Positions 22,225 through 33,310 of a DNA stretch of 64,000 bases are shown here, one piece after another. Source of the DNA: Meghimatium bilineatum (Eukaryota; Mollusca; Gastropoda; Stylommatophora; Philomycidae); NCBI GenBank assembly GCA_034231615.1, contig CM067316.1:62147353-62211352 (forward strand). Direction: 5' to 3'. Numbering within the stretch: position 1 is the first letter of the stretch; each line of letters starts with the position of its first letter. The notes beneath the pieces were generated by a model. It was given only the letters and a program-made list of their open reading frames with translations, did not search any database and was not told where the DNA came from. Both the position numbers and the translations under genes were made by a program.

Positions 22225-22660
22225 GAAAGACTATGTACTGTCAAGTGCTACCTGCTCACAGGTAAAGGGATTATTTCATCATCATCATCATGTGTCAAGA
22301 GCTACGTACTCACAGGTAAAGGGATTATTTCATCATCCTCATGTGTCAAGGTGTCAAGAGCTACGTACTCACAGGTAAAGGGATTATTTCATCATCATCA
22401 TGTGTCAAGAGCTACGTACTCACAGCTAAAGGGATTATTTCATCATCATCATGTGTCCACTGTCTTCTTTACAGACATTTTGAATGAGGTGATTAAGAAA
22501 ACAAAAAGGGGAGAGGGGACATGATGACAATCTGTCACTTGAGAAAAATCATTGCCACATCTTATCAAGAGCTACCTGCTCACAGATATAGGAATTATTT
22601 CATCATCATCATGTGTGAAGTGCTACCTTCTCACAGCTAAAGAGATTATTCCATTATCAT
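22225..22660. repeat. ~50-bp minisatellite, interrupted by the duplicated segment
   Basis: Units containing gtcaagagctacgtactcac, aggtaaagggattatttcat and catcatcatgt (22230-22455), resuming at 22562-22660 with atcaagagctacctgctcac. The 105-bp duplicated segment sits between the two parts. Confidence 0.93.
22458..22565. repeat. Duplicated segment, copy 2, inside the 50-bp array
   Basis: ccactgtcttctttacagac through cattgccacatctt repeats 21364-21490. Both boundaries fall within repeat units (after catgtgt, before atcaagagctac). Confidence 0.9.
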
Positions 22661-23224
22661 CACCAATTCTATTGTTTATTGGCGCTATTTCTATAAATAT
22701 CTGCAGTCATTAAATATTCCAATATATTTCTAATTTTCCCGTCCCAAGTATTATCTCTTTGCCTTATTGCAGTAATTAAACCTTCCGCATCGTCTTCATA
22801 TCGTAATTTCTCATTATATCTCCCTCTATGTGGCCTATGCCAGGAAATATTTCTTCATTATTCTAATGTCAACATTTTTAAAATCATTTTATCTCTCTCG
22901 AACCAACATTTCTTGGCATTTCATCTCAAACGTGACTTTTCCTGGCCATACTTGTCCCAAGAATTGCAGGGGCAGGCTATTTCCGTTTGCCCTCTTTCAG
23001 AGCTAAGAGATGAGGAAATGAAACCTACACATCAAGTCTTCGATATTGTGCTCTCTATGACACGCCCCTGGCTGTTCTAGGAAACTGATAAGTAAGGACA
23101 ACTCTGAAACTTCTAATAACAAGACTGTTTCTTCTGGCCCCTTTCCAACTTGTATCCAATTTCTTCACTGGAATAGACATAATCCTAAATAAATATTAAC
23201 ATCTCCGAGTATCAAGTTCGTTAA
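22661..23224. other. Intergenic sequence
   Basis: T/C-rich with no recognised gene or repeat. Confidence 0.35.
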
Positions 23225-23227
23225 AGG

Positions 23228-23478
23228 TTTACAAGGAATAGACATGTTTTAAAGGAATAGACAGATTCGTAAAGGTATATTACTGTCTTATCAAATTCCA
23301 GGAAGATTTGCAGCGAATAGACAGATTCTTAAATGAACAGACATATTCTTAAATGAATAGACATATTCTTAAATGAACAGACATATTCTTAAATGAATAG
23401 ACATATTCTTAAATTAACAGACAGATTCTTAAATGAATAGACAGATTCTTAAATGAACAGACAGATTCTTAAAGATGT
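23228..23478. repeat. 20-bp minisatellite
   Basis: Units of agacatattcttaaatgaat alternating with agacagattcttaaatgaac, about nine between 23310 and 23475. Diverged copies (gacatgttttaaaggaat) start at about 23240. Confidence 0.95.
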
Positions 23479-23558
23479 ATTACTATCTTCATGTGCAAAT
23501 TCAAATCTGTAGCAAACAAACGAGTTGATATAATTATACATTTTAGGGGGTATCTTCA

Positions 23559-23559
<1 letters not shown>

Positions 23560-23598
<39 letters not shown>

Positions 23599-24062
23599 TT
23601 AGGACCTATAACGGGAGTAGGAGACATCAGCAGAAATAGCTTTCCAAACATCTCTATCCTCAGACATTCGGAGAAGTGTAGAAATATCATGCAGAAACAT
23701 TTCCTTGATGTTAGTAACCCAGGATTTCCTCAGTTCTCTTCTTGTACTGTCACCCTCGACTATTCCTTGCAAGATAATATCACAAAGTGAGTCGTGGTGT
23801 ATCGTAACCGACCACGTTTAGAACGTTTCACCACTGTCAAAAGTGGTTATTGATAACCTGAAAGTGTGTTTATTTGTTGCCGGACAAATATATGTGCCTT
23901 GTAATCTATATAACTAATTCTTAACAAACGTGTGTAGCACTTGTTTTCAAAAGCTTCAATCCTTCCTTCCATGTCTGCATTAAGTGTCCAACTTTTACAT
24001 CCCTATAAAAGTTTACTTAATACTAGCGATCTGAATAGTTTGATCTTTACTGCAATGCTGAT
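23560..24062 (-). pseudogene. LINE RT C-terminal relic with (TTA)n tail
   Basis: Minus-strand frames read KLFRSLVLSKLL, GCKSWTLNADMEGRIEAFEN, KCYTRLLRISY and YKAHIFVRQQINTLSGYQ, typical of the region after the palm of LINE reverse transcriptases. Frames break near 23830. Further on, PTPVIGPNVI runs into an (ATT)n tail on the minus strand (TAA repeats 23562-23597). The microsatellite therefore sits exactly at the 3' end of the element. Confidence 0.8.
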
Positions 24063-24606
24063 TTTTTTTTCAACATAGGGGGGGGGGAGAAGAGTTTGGT
24101 TGGGGGGGGGATCAATTACATCTTTTTGAAGTGGGCAATCCACGAATTATCAACTTTGTGCAATCTTGAAACATCGATCTCAATAAGAACTAATAGGTGA
24201 CAAATTGTAAACTCAATCTTTATATTAACACTCTGTTCTCAATGTCAGACGTGGATATTACTGAAGAAATCACATGAACTTTATATCACTAAACGAGAAT
24301 ACTTGATACTAAAGTTTAGGCTATTTAAAAAAAAAAACAAGACTTATTTAGGTAACGCAGTAAAATAAATTGTGTAAAGGATGCGGATTGAAAGATGAAA
24401 CGTAAACCAGATTTCATTCATTACATTTTTATTATTGTCATGATTTTCGAAGGTGACTATTTATAACTTGGAGTCGCATACCAAAAACAAAAAAAAAGAA
24501 TTGGCCAAGACCGACGAACGAAGAGCACGAAATAATCAAAAGTCATCTTGTCAGTTCATGTTTACTTTTGTTTATAGGTCTTCACTAGTCCGATCATTAT
24601 TGTAGT
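24063..24606. other. Intergenic sequence with G runs
   Basis: Poly-G tracts at 24080-24110; otherwise AT-rich and featureless. Confidence 0.4.
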
Positions 24607-25078
24607 CTCCTCAACATGAGAGTATAGGCAGCCTCAATATGAGAGTATAGGCAGCCTCAATATGAGAGTATTATAGGCAGCCTCAACATGAGAGTATTAT
24701 AGGCAGCCTCAATATGAGAGTATTATAGGCAGCCTCAACATGAGAGTATTATAGGCAGCCTCAACATGAGAGTATTATAGGCAGCCTCAACATGAGAGTA
24801 TTATAGGCAGCCTCAACATGAGAGTATTATAGGCAGCCTCAACATGAGAGTATTATAGGCAGCCTCAACATGAAAGTATTATAGGCAGCCTCAACATGAG
24901 AGTATTATAGGCAGCCTCAACATGAGAGTATCATAGGCAGCCTCAACATGAGAGTATCATAGGCAGCCTCAACATGAGAGTATCATAGGCAGCCTCAACA
25001 TGAGAGTATCATAGGCAGCCTCAACATGAGAGTATCATAGGCAGCCTAAACATGAGAGTATCATAGGCAGCCTCAACA
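24607..25078. repeat. 26-bp minisatellite B
   Basis: About eighteen copies containing aggcagcctcaacatgagag followed by tattat or tatcat. The first copies lack tat (23 bp). The tattat form occupies the left and tatcat the right, showing local homogenisation. Confidence 0.97.
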
Positions 25079-25264
25079 TATTCGTCTGTCCATTTAATAG
25101 AGGTAGTGAGGGTATCCACTGCTGTGTCATCATTAGAAATTATTTTTCTTAGGATATTAAACATGGCGCCTTGTGTTCGAATCCCTCTTCTGTTTCTTCT
25201 TCTTCTGCGTATGATATCTCAAATTACTGAAGATTAGAAAGATATTAGTCCAGATAATAAAATA

Positions 25265-25725
25265 CGCTGTGTTATGGTTTACAGCTTGAGTTCGACAATT
25301 ACAGCAGAAACTGAGAGGGGAATACAAACTTTTGAAAACTATTGTTACAGACGAACACTGCTCATCCATTATCCAGATCATAAAACCAACAAGTACGTGA
25401 GAAACACTATAAATACTATTGTTGAACATCAAGTACATCTCATGATAGTGATGAAGCATCATCATCTTGTTAGTTTGGTAACGTGTTGAGGCACGATTCT
25501 CTTTTCAAAACTATCCTATAGGGAACAGGTGAGAGTGGAATTATGAAGAAAGAGTAAAAATAAAATGTGGATTGATAATATTAAAGATTGGACTGGATTA
25601 AGATTGACACACTCGAAAAAAGGAACCGATAACGTGGATGCATGGAGGAAATGTTTGTGCTGATGTTTCCAGAGTGGCATCAATTATTAACAAAAGGGTT
25701 AATTTTTCGATGGTGATGATTGTAA
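25265..25725 (+). pseudogene. LINE RT C-terminal relic
   Basis: The plus strand reads STITAETERGIQTFEN, CYRRTLLIHY, HKTNKYVRNTINTIVEHQ (25290-25440), then after frame loss MWIDNIKDWTGLRLTHSKKR (25565-25625). The 3' non-coding end has tttgtgctgatgtttccaga. Same landmarks as the relic at 33960-34150. Immediately followed by a different LINE fragment. Confidence 0.8.
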
Positions 25726-25736
25726 GAAATACAACA

Positions 25737-26361
25737 TCATTGGGCCTTTACAGCTCAGTGCGCAAGTAAAACGATCAAGGAGGAAAGTGGTGCCTTTGCG
25801 GTCACTACGAGTAGTATGACCATGGAGACTATGGCGGTGACCAAGGCATTTGAGTGGCTACGCACACAGAAAGTAACGCAGGTCTGCATCTTGAGTGACC
25901 ATATGAGTATGATTAAGAAGGTACAAGTGGGTCTCGTTCGCGAACAGTGGATTGAGGCCTTGAGAAATGCGAGCTTGAAAGCGGTTACATTTATTTTCGT
26001 GCTGGGACATGTGGGCGTTCGAGGCAATGAAAGAGTGGATCAACTGGCATCGTGTGCGATTGTGGCAAAGGGCGATGGGGCAATGGATCGCGCTGACGTT
26101 TTGAACTCCTTAAGAGATATAACACGCGAGAGTGAGACTAATGTGGATGATGATTCCTTTTCAATGGCTAGGATTAAAGATCAGGGATTGAAATGCGGTG
26201 TTGCTAGAGGTGAACATTTTGTAGGGCGCAGAAGAATGATGGTCAACCAGCATAGGACCGGTACTGTCAGCAGAAGTGTGATGGCGGATACACTCAAGGA
26301 GAGATCGGAGCAACTATGGATGTGTCCAGTTTGCAGTGATGATGATCCGACGACTAACTAA
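25737..26361 (+). pseudogene. LINE RNase H domain and C-terminal tail, 5'-truncated
   Basis: Open for about 200 codons and the longest non-repetitive retroelement frame here. It starts abruptly within RNase H (AFTAQCASKTIKEESGAF), so the first catalytic Asp is missing. Then come the Glu block (TMETMAVTKAFEWL), the second Asp (CILSDHMSM) and the last block GHVGVRGNERVDQLA. The tail has DRADVLNSL, GLKCGVARGEHFVGRR, VNQHRTGTVSRSVM and LWMCPVCSDDD (CxxC), followed by the stop and an actaac repeat tail. The 5' truncation is typical of LINE insertion. Retrotransposon RNase H is clear; clade not assigned. Confidence 0.88.
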
Positions 26362-26372
26362 CTAACTAACAA
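26350..26372 (+). repeat. LINE 3' tail (AACT)n
   Basis: gactaactaactaactaaca directly overlaps the stop of the RNase H relic. Confidence 0.7.
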
Positions 26373-26890
26373 CATCATTGAAACCCGAAACATGATGTGT
26401 GGATGAAACCAGACAAAAAACTAGCACAGATGGGGAACCCATTAAAAAACACAAACATGCCTCGAAGTGACCATTGATCGATAAAAACACACAAGGGATT
26501 GTACCCGTGTAATAGTTTGCACCGAGTTGTGTCCCATTCTACTGCCGTGTTATTAATACCCGTTCTGTACAATATATTTTTTTGTTACCTCAATGTTACC
26601 ACGACAACGCCGTTATTTTTCTACATCTCAATATTTGGAATTATTGGCAGTTACTTTAAATATTTGCGAAACAAATATTATAAATTGGACATGTTTGTTT
26701 ATGTTCCTACTATAGTATCAATTTTAGTTTTAAAATGTCTACAAATTAATGAAAGTAGAATAATTACGAGAAATTAAATGAAGTATTTGTTCGGTACAAG
26801 AGACATCAATCACCGACTCAGTAATGTTTATAATGGGTGTTTTATCGGTTGGTTCAATATTTAATTTGTTGTTATATGTTGATGTATCAA
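26373..26890. other. AT-rich spacer
   Basis: No gene recognised. A plus open frame at 26499-26777 is hydrophobic by AT composition only. Confidence 0.35.
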
Positions 26891-26904
26891 AAGTCGGTTT
26901 GAAA

Positions 26905-27240
26905 ATGTGGGGGCTAGGGGGTGTTCATATATTACCTCAATAATTGATTGGGGGGGGGGGAGGTGTCTAAAAAATCGAACAGTTGTTGACACGTAGGGCG
27001 GGAGGAAGGTGCTATGACAAAAGTTGACATCATCTATACTATTTTTATACATCAATTAAATTATGTGAATTATAAAAATGTGCATATAAATGTGAGAAAA
27101 TATATTTTTTAATAACTTCTTTTTTTTTGCTTATTTTTTTGTTTGTTTGGGGGGAGGGGGGGGTTAGGATATATTTCATCAGGTGGGTGTGGAAGGGCTG
27201 AGTTTTCGATAGTTGTTGACAGGGAGGGGGTAAAATGTGA
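26905..27240. repeat. G-rich duplicated motif region
   Basis: Poly-G tracts (26949-26960, 27150-27165). cgaacagttgttgacacgta at about 26977 is echoed by cgatagttgttgacagggag at about 27210. Possibly two copies of one short element; no TIRs defined. Confidence 0.4.
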
Positions 27241-27361
27241 TTTACAAAGTGCTGCTGTCAACTATGGACAGCTTCCAAGAAGATGGTCGATTCTATTCAG
27301 GATGTAGCTTTCAAACAAATACAATTTTTGATGTAGTGATTGTTCTAGCAATATTTACTTT

Positions 27362-27465
27362 AAGTAGGTTATCATTGCTTTCTCAACGGTTGGAATGCTC
27401 AACTGTCTGCGGCGGAAATTAAACCTAGTACTTAGACCTCCCAAGGCGGGAACTTTGCACCTCCC
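27362..27465 (-). mobile_element. Degenerate SINE S1 fragment
   Basis: aggttatcattgctttctca, caactgtctgcggcgg and the degraded B-box region (aaattaaacctagtac) follow the S1 order on the minus strand. Confidence 0.6.
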
Positions 27466-27559
27466 TCAAAAAGTGAGACTATGATAACAATATACCAGGT
27501 GACACATTATTTCCAGAGCATATTCTTCTGTGTGCATCTAATAAACTTCTCATGATTCC

Positions 27560-28035
27560 TGGCGAGTTGACCTGTCATGTCAGGGACATGTATAAACAAT
27601 GTGAGATGTCTTTTATATATCGTCGTCTTGGGCGGCCCTTTCCCCTGCTACCAGCAACCATACCTTCAATTATACATTTTTTTCTATTGTTTGCTGTCTC
27701 TTTATATGGAAAAAAACTCAGCTTTTTCGATATAATGTTTTTTTTTCGAGCCACTCCTCTTCAACGTTTAATGTTTCTTATCACTTATTGATTCAATTTT
27801 TTCCCCGCTGTCCATAGCATTCTCAAAATTCTTCTGCAGTATTTCTTTTCTAAAGCAGCTATTCTCTATGCTACTGTTTTATTAAGTGTCCATGATTCAC
27901 AACCATAGATTGCTACTGGAAATATACTTGCTTTAATCAGATGCAATTTAGATGTACAGCCTCGTAATGAAGATAATATTTTGCCGAAATACGTTTTTAC
28001 CTCTTTATCTTGAGGAAACTGTTACAACCGTCACT
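27560..28035 (-). pseudogene. LINE RT C-terminal relic
   Basis: Minus strand: QDKEVKTYFGKILSSLRGCT, KLHLIKASIFPVAIYGCESW and TLNKTVA (28015-27840), the post-palm region of a LINE RT (…YGCESW…). Later pieces near 27650-27560 are in other frames. Dead copy. Confidence 0.75.
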
Positions 28036-28084
28036 TACACTCACCAGCTGTGGTGGTGAGTCACTCAATCCTGTATATGTGCAC

Positions 28085-28290
28085 AGTCAAATCCCGCTAT
28101 AACAACCTGGTCCGAACCGACAAATTATGTATGTAATATCAGAAATTCGCTGTATCCAGTACAAACAACAACGAATAAATATAATTAAGGATTTTGAACA
28201 ATTTTCTCAAATAGGGAAATGTGTTATAAAAAGATGCGCTATAGAAGGAATTCGATGTACCAACTTGGTGATTTATTACAGTAGGGAAGG
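28085..28290. mobile_element. Possible pogo/Tigger-type DNA transposon remnant
   Basis: cagtcaaatcccgctataac and later gtgttataaaaagatgcgct recall the terminal and subterminal style of pogo-like elements (…CGCTATAAC…). No right TIR or TA duplication established. Confidence 0.3.
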
Positions 28291-29026
28291 AAAACTCCGT
28301 TCTTTAAGAACAAATATTGAATTGATCAATAACAACACGCCGCTTCAAATACACATCTTCCTATGTTTGTGATTCAGGACAGCACTTATCAGCTATATCA
28401 TCTTTATTGTTCCACGTTTATTAAATTTTACATAATAATTACTTACAGTCCACCCACCCCCAATCCAGGGGAGTTATATCCAATATTCAGCGACCGTTAC
28501 CCAACACACAAAAAAGAAATATTTTTTTTTCGTGTTTTTGTTATTGTCCATGGATGAAATACTCAGACAGTAGGGTTCGCATTTGCTTCTTTACAACTTT
28601 GGGACCTTTTTCTGAATGCGTGCCTACCAGCTAAATATTTATTTGATTAATTCCCTTGTCTATGTGTTTCAGATACCTGGTATTTTTGTATTACTTAACA
28701 TTAGCACATACTGCTCCCCCTCCCCCTGCCTAACCTGAATGTGTGGTCACGCACACAACTCTCTTATGCACTCATACAACCGTCCTAATTAAATATATTT
28801 TACAATTAAAAAGACAGAAAAATAAATGGATTAACGAAAACATGGGGAACCATCAAAAGAAAATTAAGATGGTAGCCACGCATTCAGGGAAAAAACACAA
28901 AGATCTATGTTTGTTACTCTAGAAACAAGACAGACAGAGCGGGCAAATGGAGGAAGGATGTGGGGGTTAGCTCGGGATGATAAGCAGTGAGAGAAAGCAA
29001 ATAGAGAGCGTTATTAAAAGAGAAAA
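28291..29026. other. Intergenic sequence
   Basis: No gene seen. Confidence 0.35.
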
Positions 29027-29368
29027 ATTTAGGAGTGGGGATAGTATGAAAATTGTAGGAGTGGGGATAGTATGAAAAATGTAGGAGTGGGGATAGTATG
29101 AAAATTGTAGGAGTGGGAATAGTATGAAAAATGTAGGAGTGGGGATAGTATGAAAAATGTAGGTGTGGTGATAGTATGAAAAATGTAGGAGTGGTGATAG
29201 TATGAAAAATGTAGGAGTGGGGATAGTATGAAAAATGTAGGAGTGGGGATAGTATGAAAAATGTAGGAGTGGGGATAGTATGAAAATTGTAGGAGTGGTG
29301 ATAGTATGAAAAATGTAGGAGTGGTGATAGTATGAAAAATGTAGGAGTGGTGATAGTATGAAAAATCA
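29027..29368. repeat. 26-bp minisatellite C
   Basis: About thirteen copies containing gatagtatgaaaaatgtagg followed by agtggg/agtggt. Confidence 0.97.
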
Positions 29369-29439
29369 AATATAAGGAATCTCGGATATGTTTGTGACAA
29401 GAAAAATGTAGGAAAGATTGAGGAGAGTGTACTGTATGG

Positions 29440-29965
29440 AAGAGTGGGGTGGGTGGTAGAGTTGAAAATAAGATTGAATAGTGGGTGGACGCGATCAATA
29501 ATTAGGGAAGTGGGTTGGTGAATGAAAGGGCGGATGGGGCAGTTAATTGGAGGGTGGATGGGTGAACGAGGGAGTGGATGGTGGGTGGATGAAAGAGTGA
29601 ATGTGAGGGCAGCTGGGAGAGCCAATGGAAGAGGGAGTTCGAGGGTACATGGCGTGGGTGGATAAGATAATGAATGGGAAAGTTAAATGGATGAGAAAAT
29701 GAGAAGATGGATAGGTTTGGAAGGGAGAATGCGTTGGAAGCGTGGATGGTAGTAGTTGGACTGAGAAGAGTTGGTGAGATAGTGGATACTAATATTTGAT
29801 GGGAAGGTTGGATAGAAAGCTTGAAATGGAAAGTGGTTGGGAAGGTTGGATCGAAAGCTTGAAATGGAAAGTGGATGGGAAGGTTGGATCGAAAGCTTGA
29901 AATGGAGAGTGGATGGGAAGAGTGGATCGAAAGCGTGAAATGGAGAGTGGGTGGGAAGAGTGGAT
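29440..29965. repeat. Purine-rich degenerate repeats including a 38-bp unit
   Basis: The right part (29790-29965) has four copies of a 38-bp unit with gaaagcttgaaatggaaagt and ggatgggaaggttggatc. The left part is a diffuse GGTGGATG-rich tract. Strong purine bias on plus. Confidence 0.85.
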
Positions 29966-30685
29966 TGGAGACTCGATGAAAAATATGGATGCGTGCAGGA
30001 ATAATGTTTACTGTATCTTTGAAAAACAGAAACCAAGTCCCAATCGCAGTTTGAAACCATCCAGCGTGGTTATGAGACCAAAAGTCTCCCCCCCCCTCAG
30101 CAAATAATCACACTATGCCAACACTCCATCTGAAACATTTGAGTTGGAAAAATTGTACTTGGTGCTACCCATATTCTCTGCGAAACGGCAAGCTAAGGTA
30201 ACACAAAGCCAACCATCGTCATTTTAACAGTAGACATACAATTTCAAAGAAAACATCCACTAATTTTTATTTCCTGAAGAAATTCGAACATTTAAGAAGT
30301 TCTAAATACAATATACACGTAAACACATTAGGTAACTTGAGTCTAAGAACGAATTTCAAATTTAAATTCACATGCAAAGTATATGAAGATAGACGTATGA
30401 AATACAGTTGCCAGATTGGTCATTTCAAGCCAAATAGCACATTTTGCCATTTTTAAATGCACAGGTCTGTTGCCACATTTATGTTTTGTTTATTTTAAAA
30501 ATAGTTTGTTTCCCACATAAACATGTATTCATTTTTACATTTGTGTTTTGCTTAAACTGATGAAAATATCAAACATTTGGCCCCACCAGCAATAATGTTG
30601 TATCTGGTAGAACTGTTTCTCTTGTAATTTCTGAAATCTGTAGCATTCATGATATAACCATGAACCCAGAATTTTTTGACTGTAT
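29966..30685. other. Intergenic sequence
   Basis: No gene recognised. Confidence 0.35.
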
Positions 30686-30687
30686 TG

Positions 30688-30812
30688 ATTTTCTAGGCAA
30701 TATAAATACGTTAAATAGTTTGCCATTGCTTTCTGAACGGCCCGAATGTACAATTCCCTGCGGCAGGATTCGAACTCAGTTAACCTCTGTATCTAGCTGC
30801 CACAGACCCTGT
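30688..30812 (-). mobile_element. SINE S1
   Basis: ttttctaggcaatataaata, tttgccattgctttctgaac, ggcaggattcgaactcagtt (complement of B box) and the complement of the head (gccacagacc). The 5' end is truncated or diverged. Confidence 0.82.
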
Positions 30813-31460
30813 AAAAATTGAGAATGAAACAGAATATAACCTAATATAGTAACAGTATTTGCTTGAAATATCGCTGTTAAAATTACATTTCACTGAACTA
30901 AAGCAGATTTTATTATGTTTCCCAAATATAATTTTTGGGTACAATATTTAGAAGTTTGGCCATTTTCTGACTATATCTGATTTGAAATTTGCTTTCAGTC
31001 AAACTATGTGGCAACTCAGGCATAGAATGTAAAATTATCCTATTGTCTACAAGAGAAGACGCTAGATTCTTAAGACTAAGATAACAGGCGGACAACGAGA
31101 GACAAGATGACAGCAAAAGCACGCCGAAATGCAAGATTATGCACACTGGCATACTAATATATGCGTATGGATGTATAATGAACATAAATATGGCGTTAAT
31201 TATAGCGCTGGGGTGAGTTAACTTGCTGGTTGCCATGGTTACAAGAATATATAATGAAATATCAACTAGATTTCAGGGGTTAATCTCACGTTGAAGTAGG
31301 GCCACTGAATCTAGCTTTGAGAGTTTCTGTTTCTGTTATATTCATGGAGATATTCATCGAGAAAATGTCAAGTAACGACGTCACTGGGACTTGCCAGTAA
31401 TAAATGGTGCCAGTGGCGTCAACCGGGATTGGTGGTATCCAGTACGATAGACTGATAGTG
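30813..31460. other. Intergenic sequence
   Basis: No gene recognised. gacgtcac occurs at about 31378, close to the CRE-like array. Confidence 0.35.
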
Positions 31461-31461
31461 C

Positions 31462-31551
31462 ACACTTGTGTTTACATGGCGTCACACTTGTGTTTACATG
31501 ACGTCACACTTGTGTTTACATGACGTCACATTTGTGTTTACATGACGTCAA
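31462..31551. promoter_or_regulatory. 22-bp repeat carrying CRE palindromes
   Basis: Four copies of a unit with cacacttgtgtttacatg. The perfect palindrome TGACGTCA (CREB/ATF consensus site) occurs at 31499-31506, 31521-31528 and 31543-31550, spaced exactly 22 bp. Whether it is regulatory is unknown, since no gene is recognised nearby. Confidence 0.6.
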
Positions 31552-31854
31552 CGTGATTTTACAATTTGGAGAAACTTTTCGTAAACAATGGAACAAAGAT
31601 ACTTACATTACATGTCAAACTTGGAAAAGTAAGAGACAGTTACATTACATGCCAAACTTGGAAAAGGGTAAGCAGTATTATGAATCACTGGTAATACACA
31701 TAGTAACCCATCACATTCGAAGTTTCGATCAAAAAGCCGTAATCACGAACAGTATATTAATCAGTGTTTTAATCAGTATAAGACACGATGCGTAAAAGAT
31801 GGCACTCTGACACTGCTTGCTGTCTTCTTCTTCCTTATTCTTTCTACAACACCA

Positions 31855-32400
31855 GTAAGATTTGTATAGTTTGTATAGTTAATATAGTTTGTATAGTTTA
31901 TATAATTTGTATAGTTTATATAGTGTGCATAGTTTGTATAGTTTATATAGGTTTCTATAATTTGTATAGTTTGAATAGTTTATACAGTGTATATAATTTA
32001 TATATTTGTATAGTTTGTATAGTTTGTATAATTTTTATAGTTTGTAAAATTTGTATAGTTTGTTTAGTTTGTATAGTTTGTATAATTTTTATAGTTTGTA
32101 CAGTGTGTATGGTGTGTATAGTTTGTAAAGATTTTATCGTTTGTATAGTTTAAATAAATTGTATAGTTTATACAGTTTGAATAGTTTGCATAAGATTATA
32201 GTTTGTATATTTATGTAATGTACAGTTTATATAGTTTTAATAGGCAGTATAGTTTGTATAAACTGTACAGTTTGTATATATTTTATATTTAGTATAGTTC
32301 GTATAATTTGTATAGACTGTATAGTTTGTATAAATTGCATAGTTCGTATAGATTGTATATTTTCTATATATTGCAAAGTTTGAAACACTTTATGCGTTAT
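31855..32400. repeat. Degenerate 9-bp TTTGTATAG satellite
   Basis: Roughly sixty diverged copies of tttgtatag/tttatatag across 545 bp. Decays toward the right end with caaag/cagtg variants. Confidence 0.95.
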
Positions 32401-32514
32401 GTCATTGTTATATATTTCTGATAGAAGTTTGAAATGTGAAAATCGCTTGTATAATCGAACCACCAGTCTACAGTCTGTGCGTTTATTGTATTAGTGATCA
32501 AGCTTGTGTTCTGC

Positions 32515-32725
32515 GAAAGAATGATTGTTACTTAAGGGTATCGTTCAGAGGAGACGAGGGGAGCTTGAGGGTGGTATAAATGCAAGAGTAGGAAAACCAT
32601 CACGATATGGATAGGTTGTAGTATAGCAAAGTGCAGTACCGAGGCAAGAGACGGAGAATGATGCTGGTCCTCTACCGACAGCCCTGATTGCGGAGATCGA
32701 AGACAGCACTTGATGATTGTGATAT
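32515..32725 (+). mobile_element. LINE 3' end fragment
   Basis: atggataggttgtagtatag, aggcaagagacggagaatga, tgctggtcctctaccgacag and gacagcacttgatgattgtg follow the order of the 3' end of the LINE at 58.6-58.8 kb (…W-TGYSLA…, then cagcacttgatgatgatg). Heavily mutated. Confidence 0.65.
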
Positions 32726-32829
32726 TACAGGATATGTCGAATTATTAATACGCATGGCTGAAAACGGTGCGGAAAACAGACTTGTTCTATCGGAAACATA
32801 GAAGACTGACATGCTAGAATAACTATTGT

Positions 32830-33310
32830 GAATCTGTTTAATCAATAATCAATAACATAATAATTAACACCCAATAATAATCAACAACATGAATCAACAA
32901 CGGCAATAATTAACAAATACAATCAAAAACAATTAATAGTAATAAACATTAAAAACAACAATCAGCAAAAATAATCAATAAATCATGAACAACACTATCA
33001 ACCATCAAAAACAATAATCAAAACTAACAGTAAGCAGCAGTAATTAATAATAAAAACCAACAAAAACAATCAGTAACAGTAACCTACAACAACCAACAAG
33101 AACAATCATCAACAGCAATACAAAAATTAGCAACAACCAATAGCAATCGACAATAACAATAATCAACAACAGCAATAAAACATAATTACCAACTCGATCA
33201 ATCAACAACAATAATCAACAACAATAATCAAAAACAGTAAGAACAATCAACAGCCAATAACCAATACTTAATAAACAATAACACCAACAGCTCAAGTAAC
33301 CAACAGTAAA
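32830..33310. repeat. AAC/AAT-rich degenerate trinucleotide tract
   Basis: Irregular caacaa, aatcaa and aataa motifs over 480 bp, almost no G on the plus strand. Confidence 0.9.

Noticed and set aside
24607-25078. Regularly spaced repeats considered as a CRISPR array
   Set aside because: Units are contiguous without unique spacers and the genome is eukaryotic; the same holds for all other arrays here.
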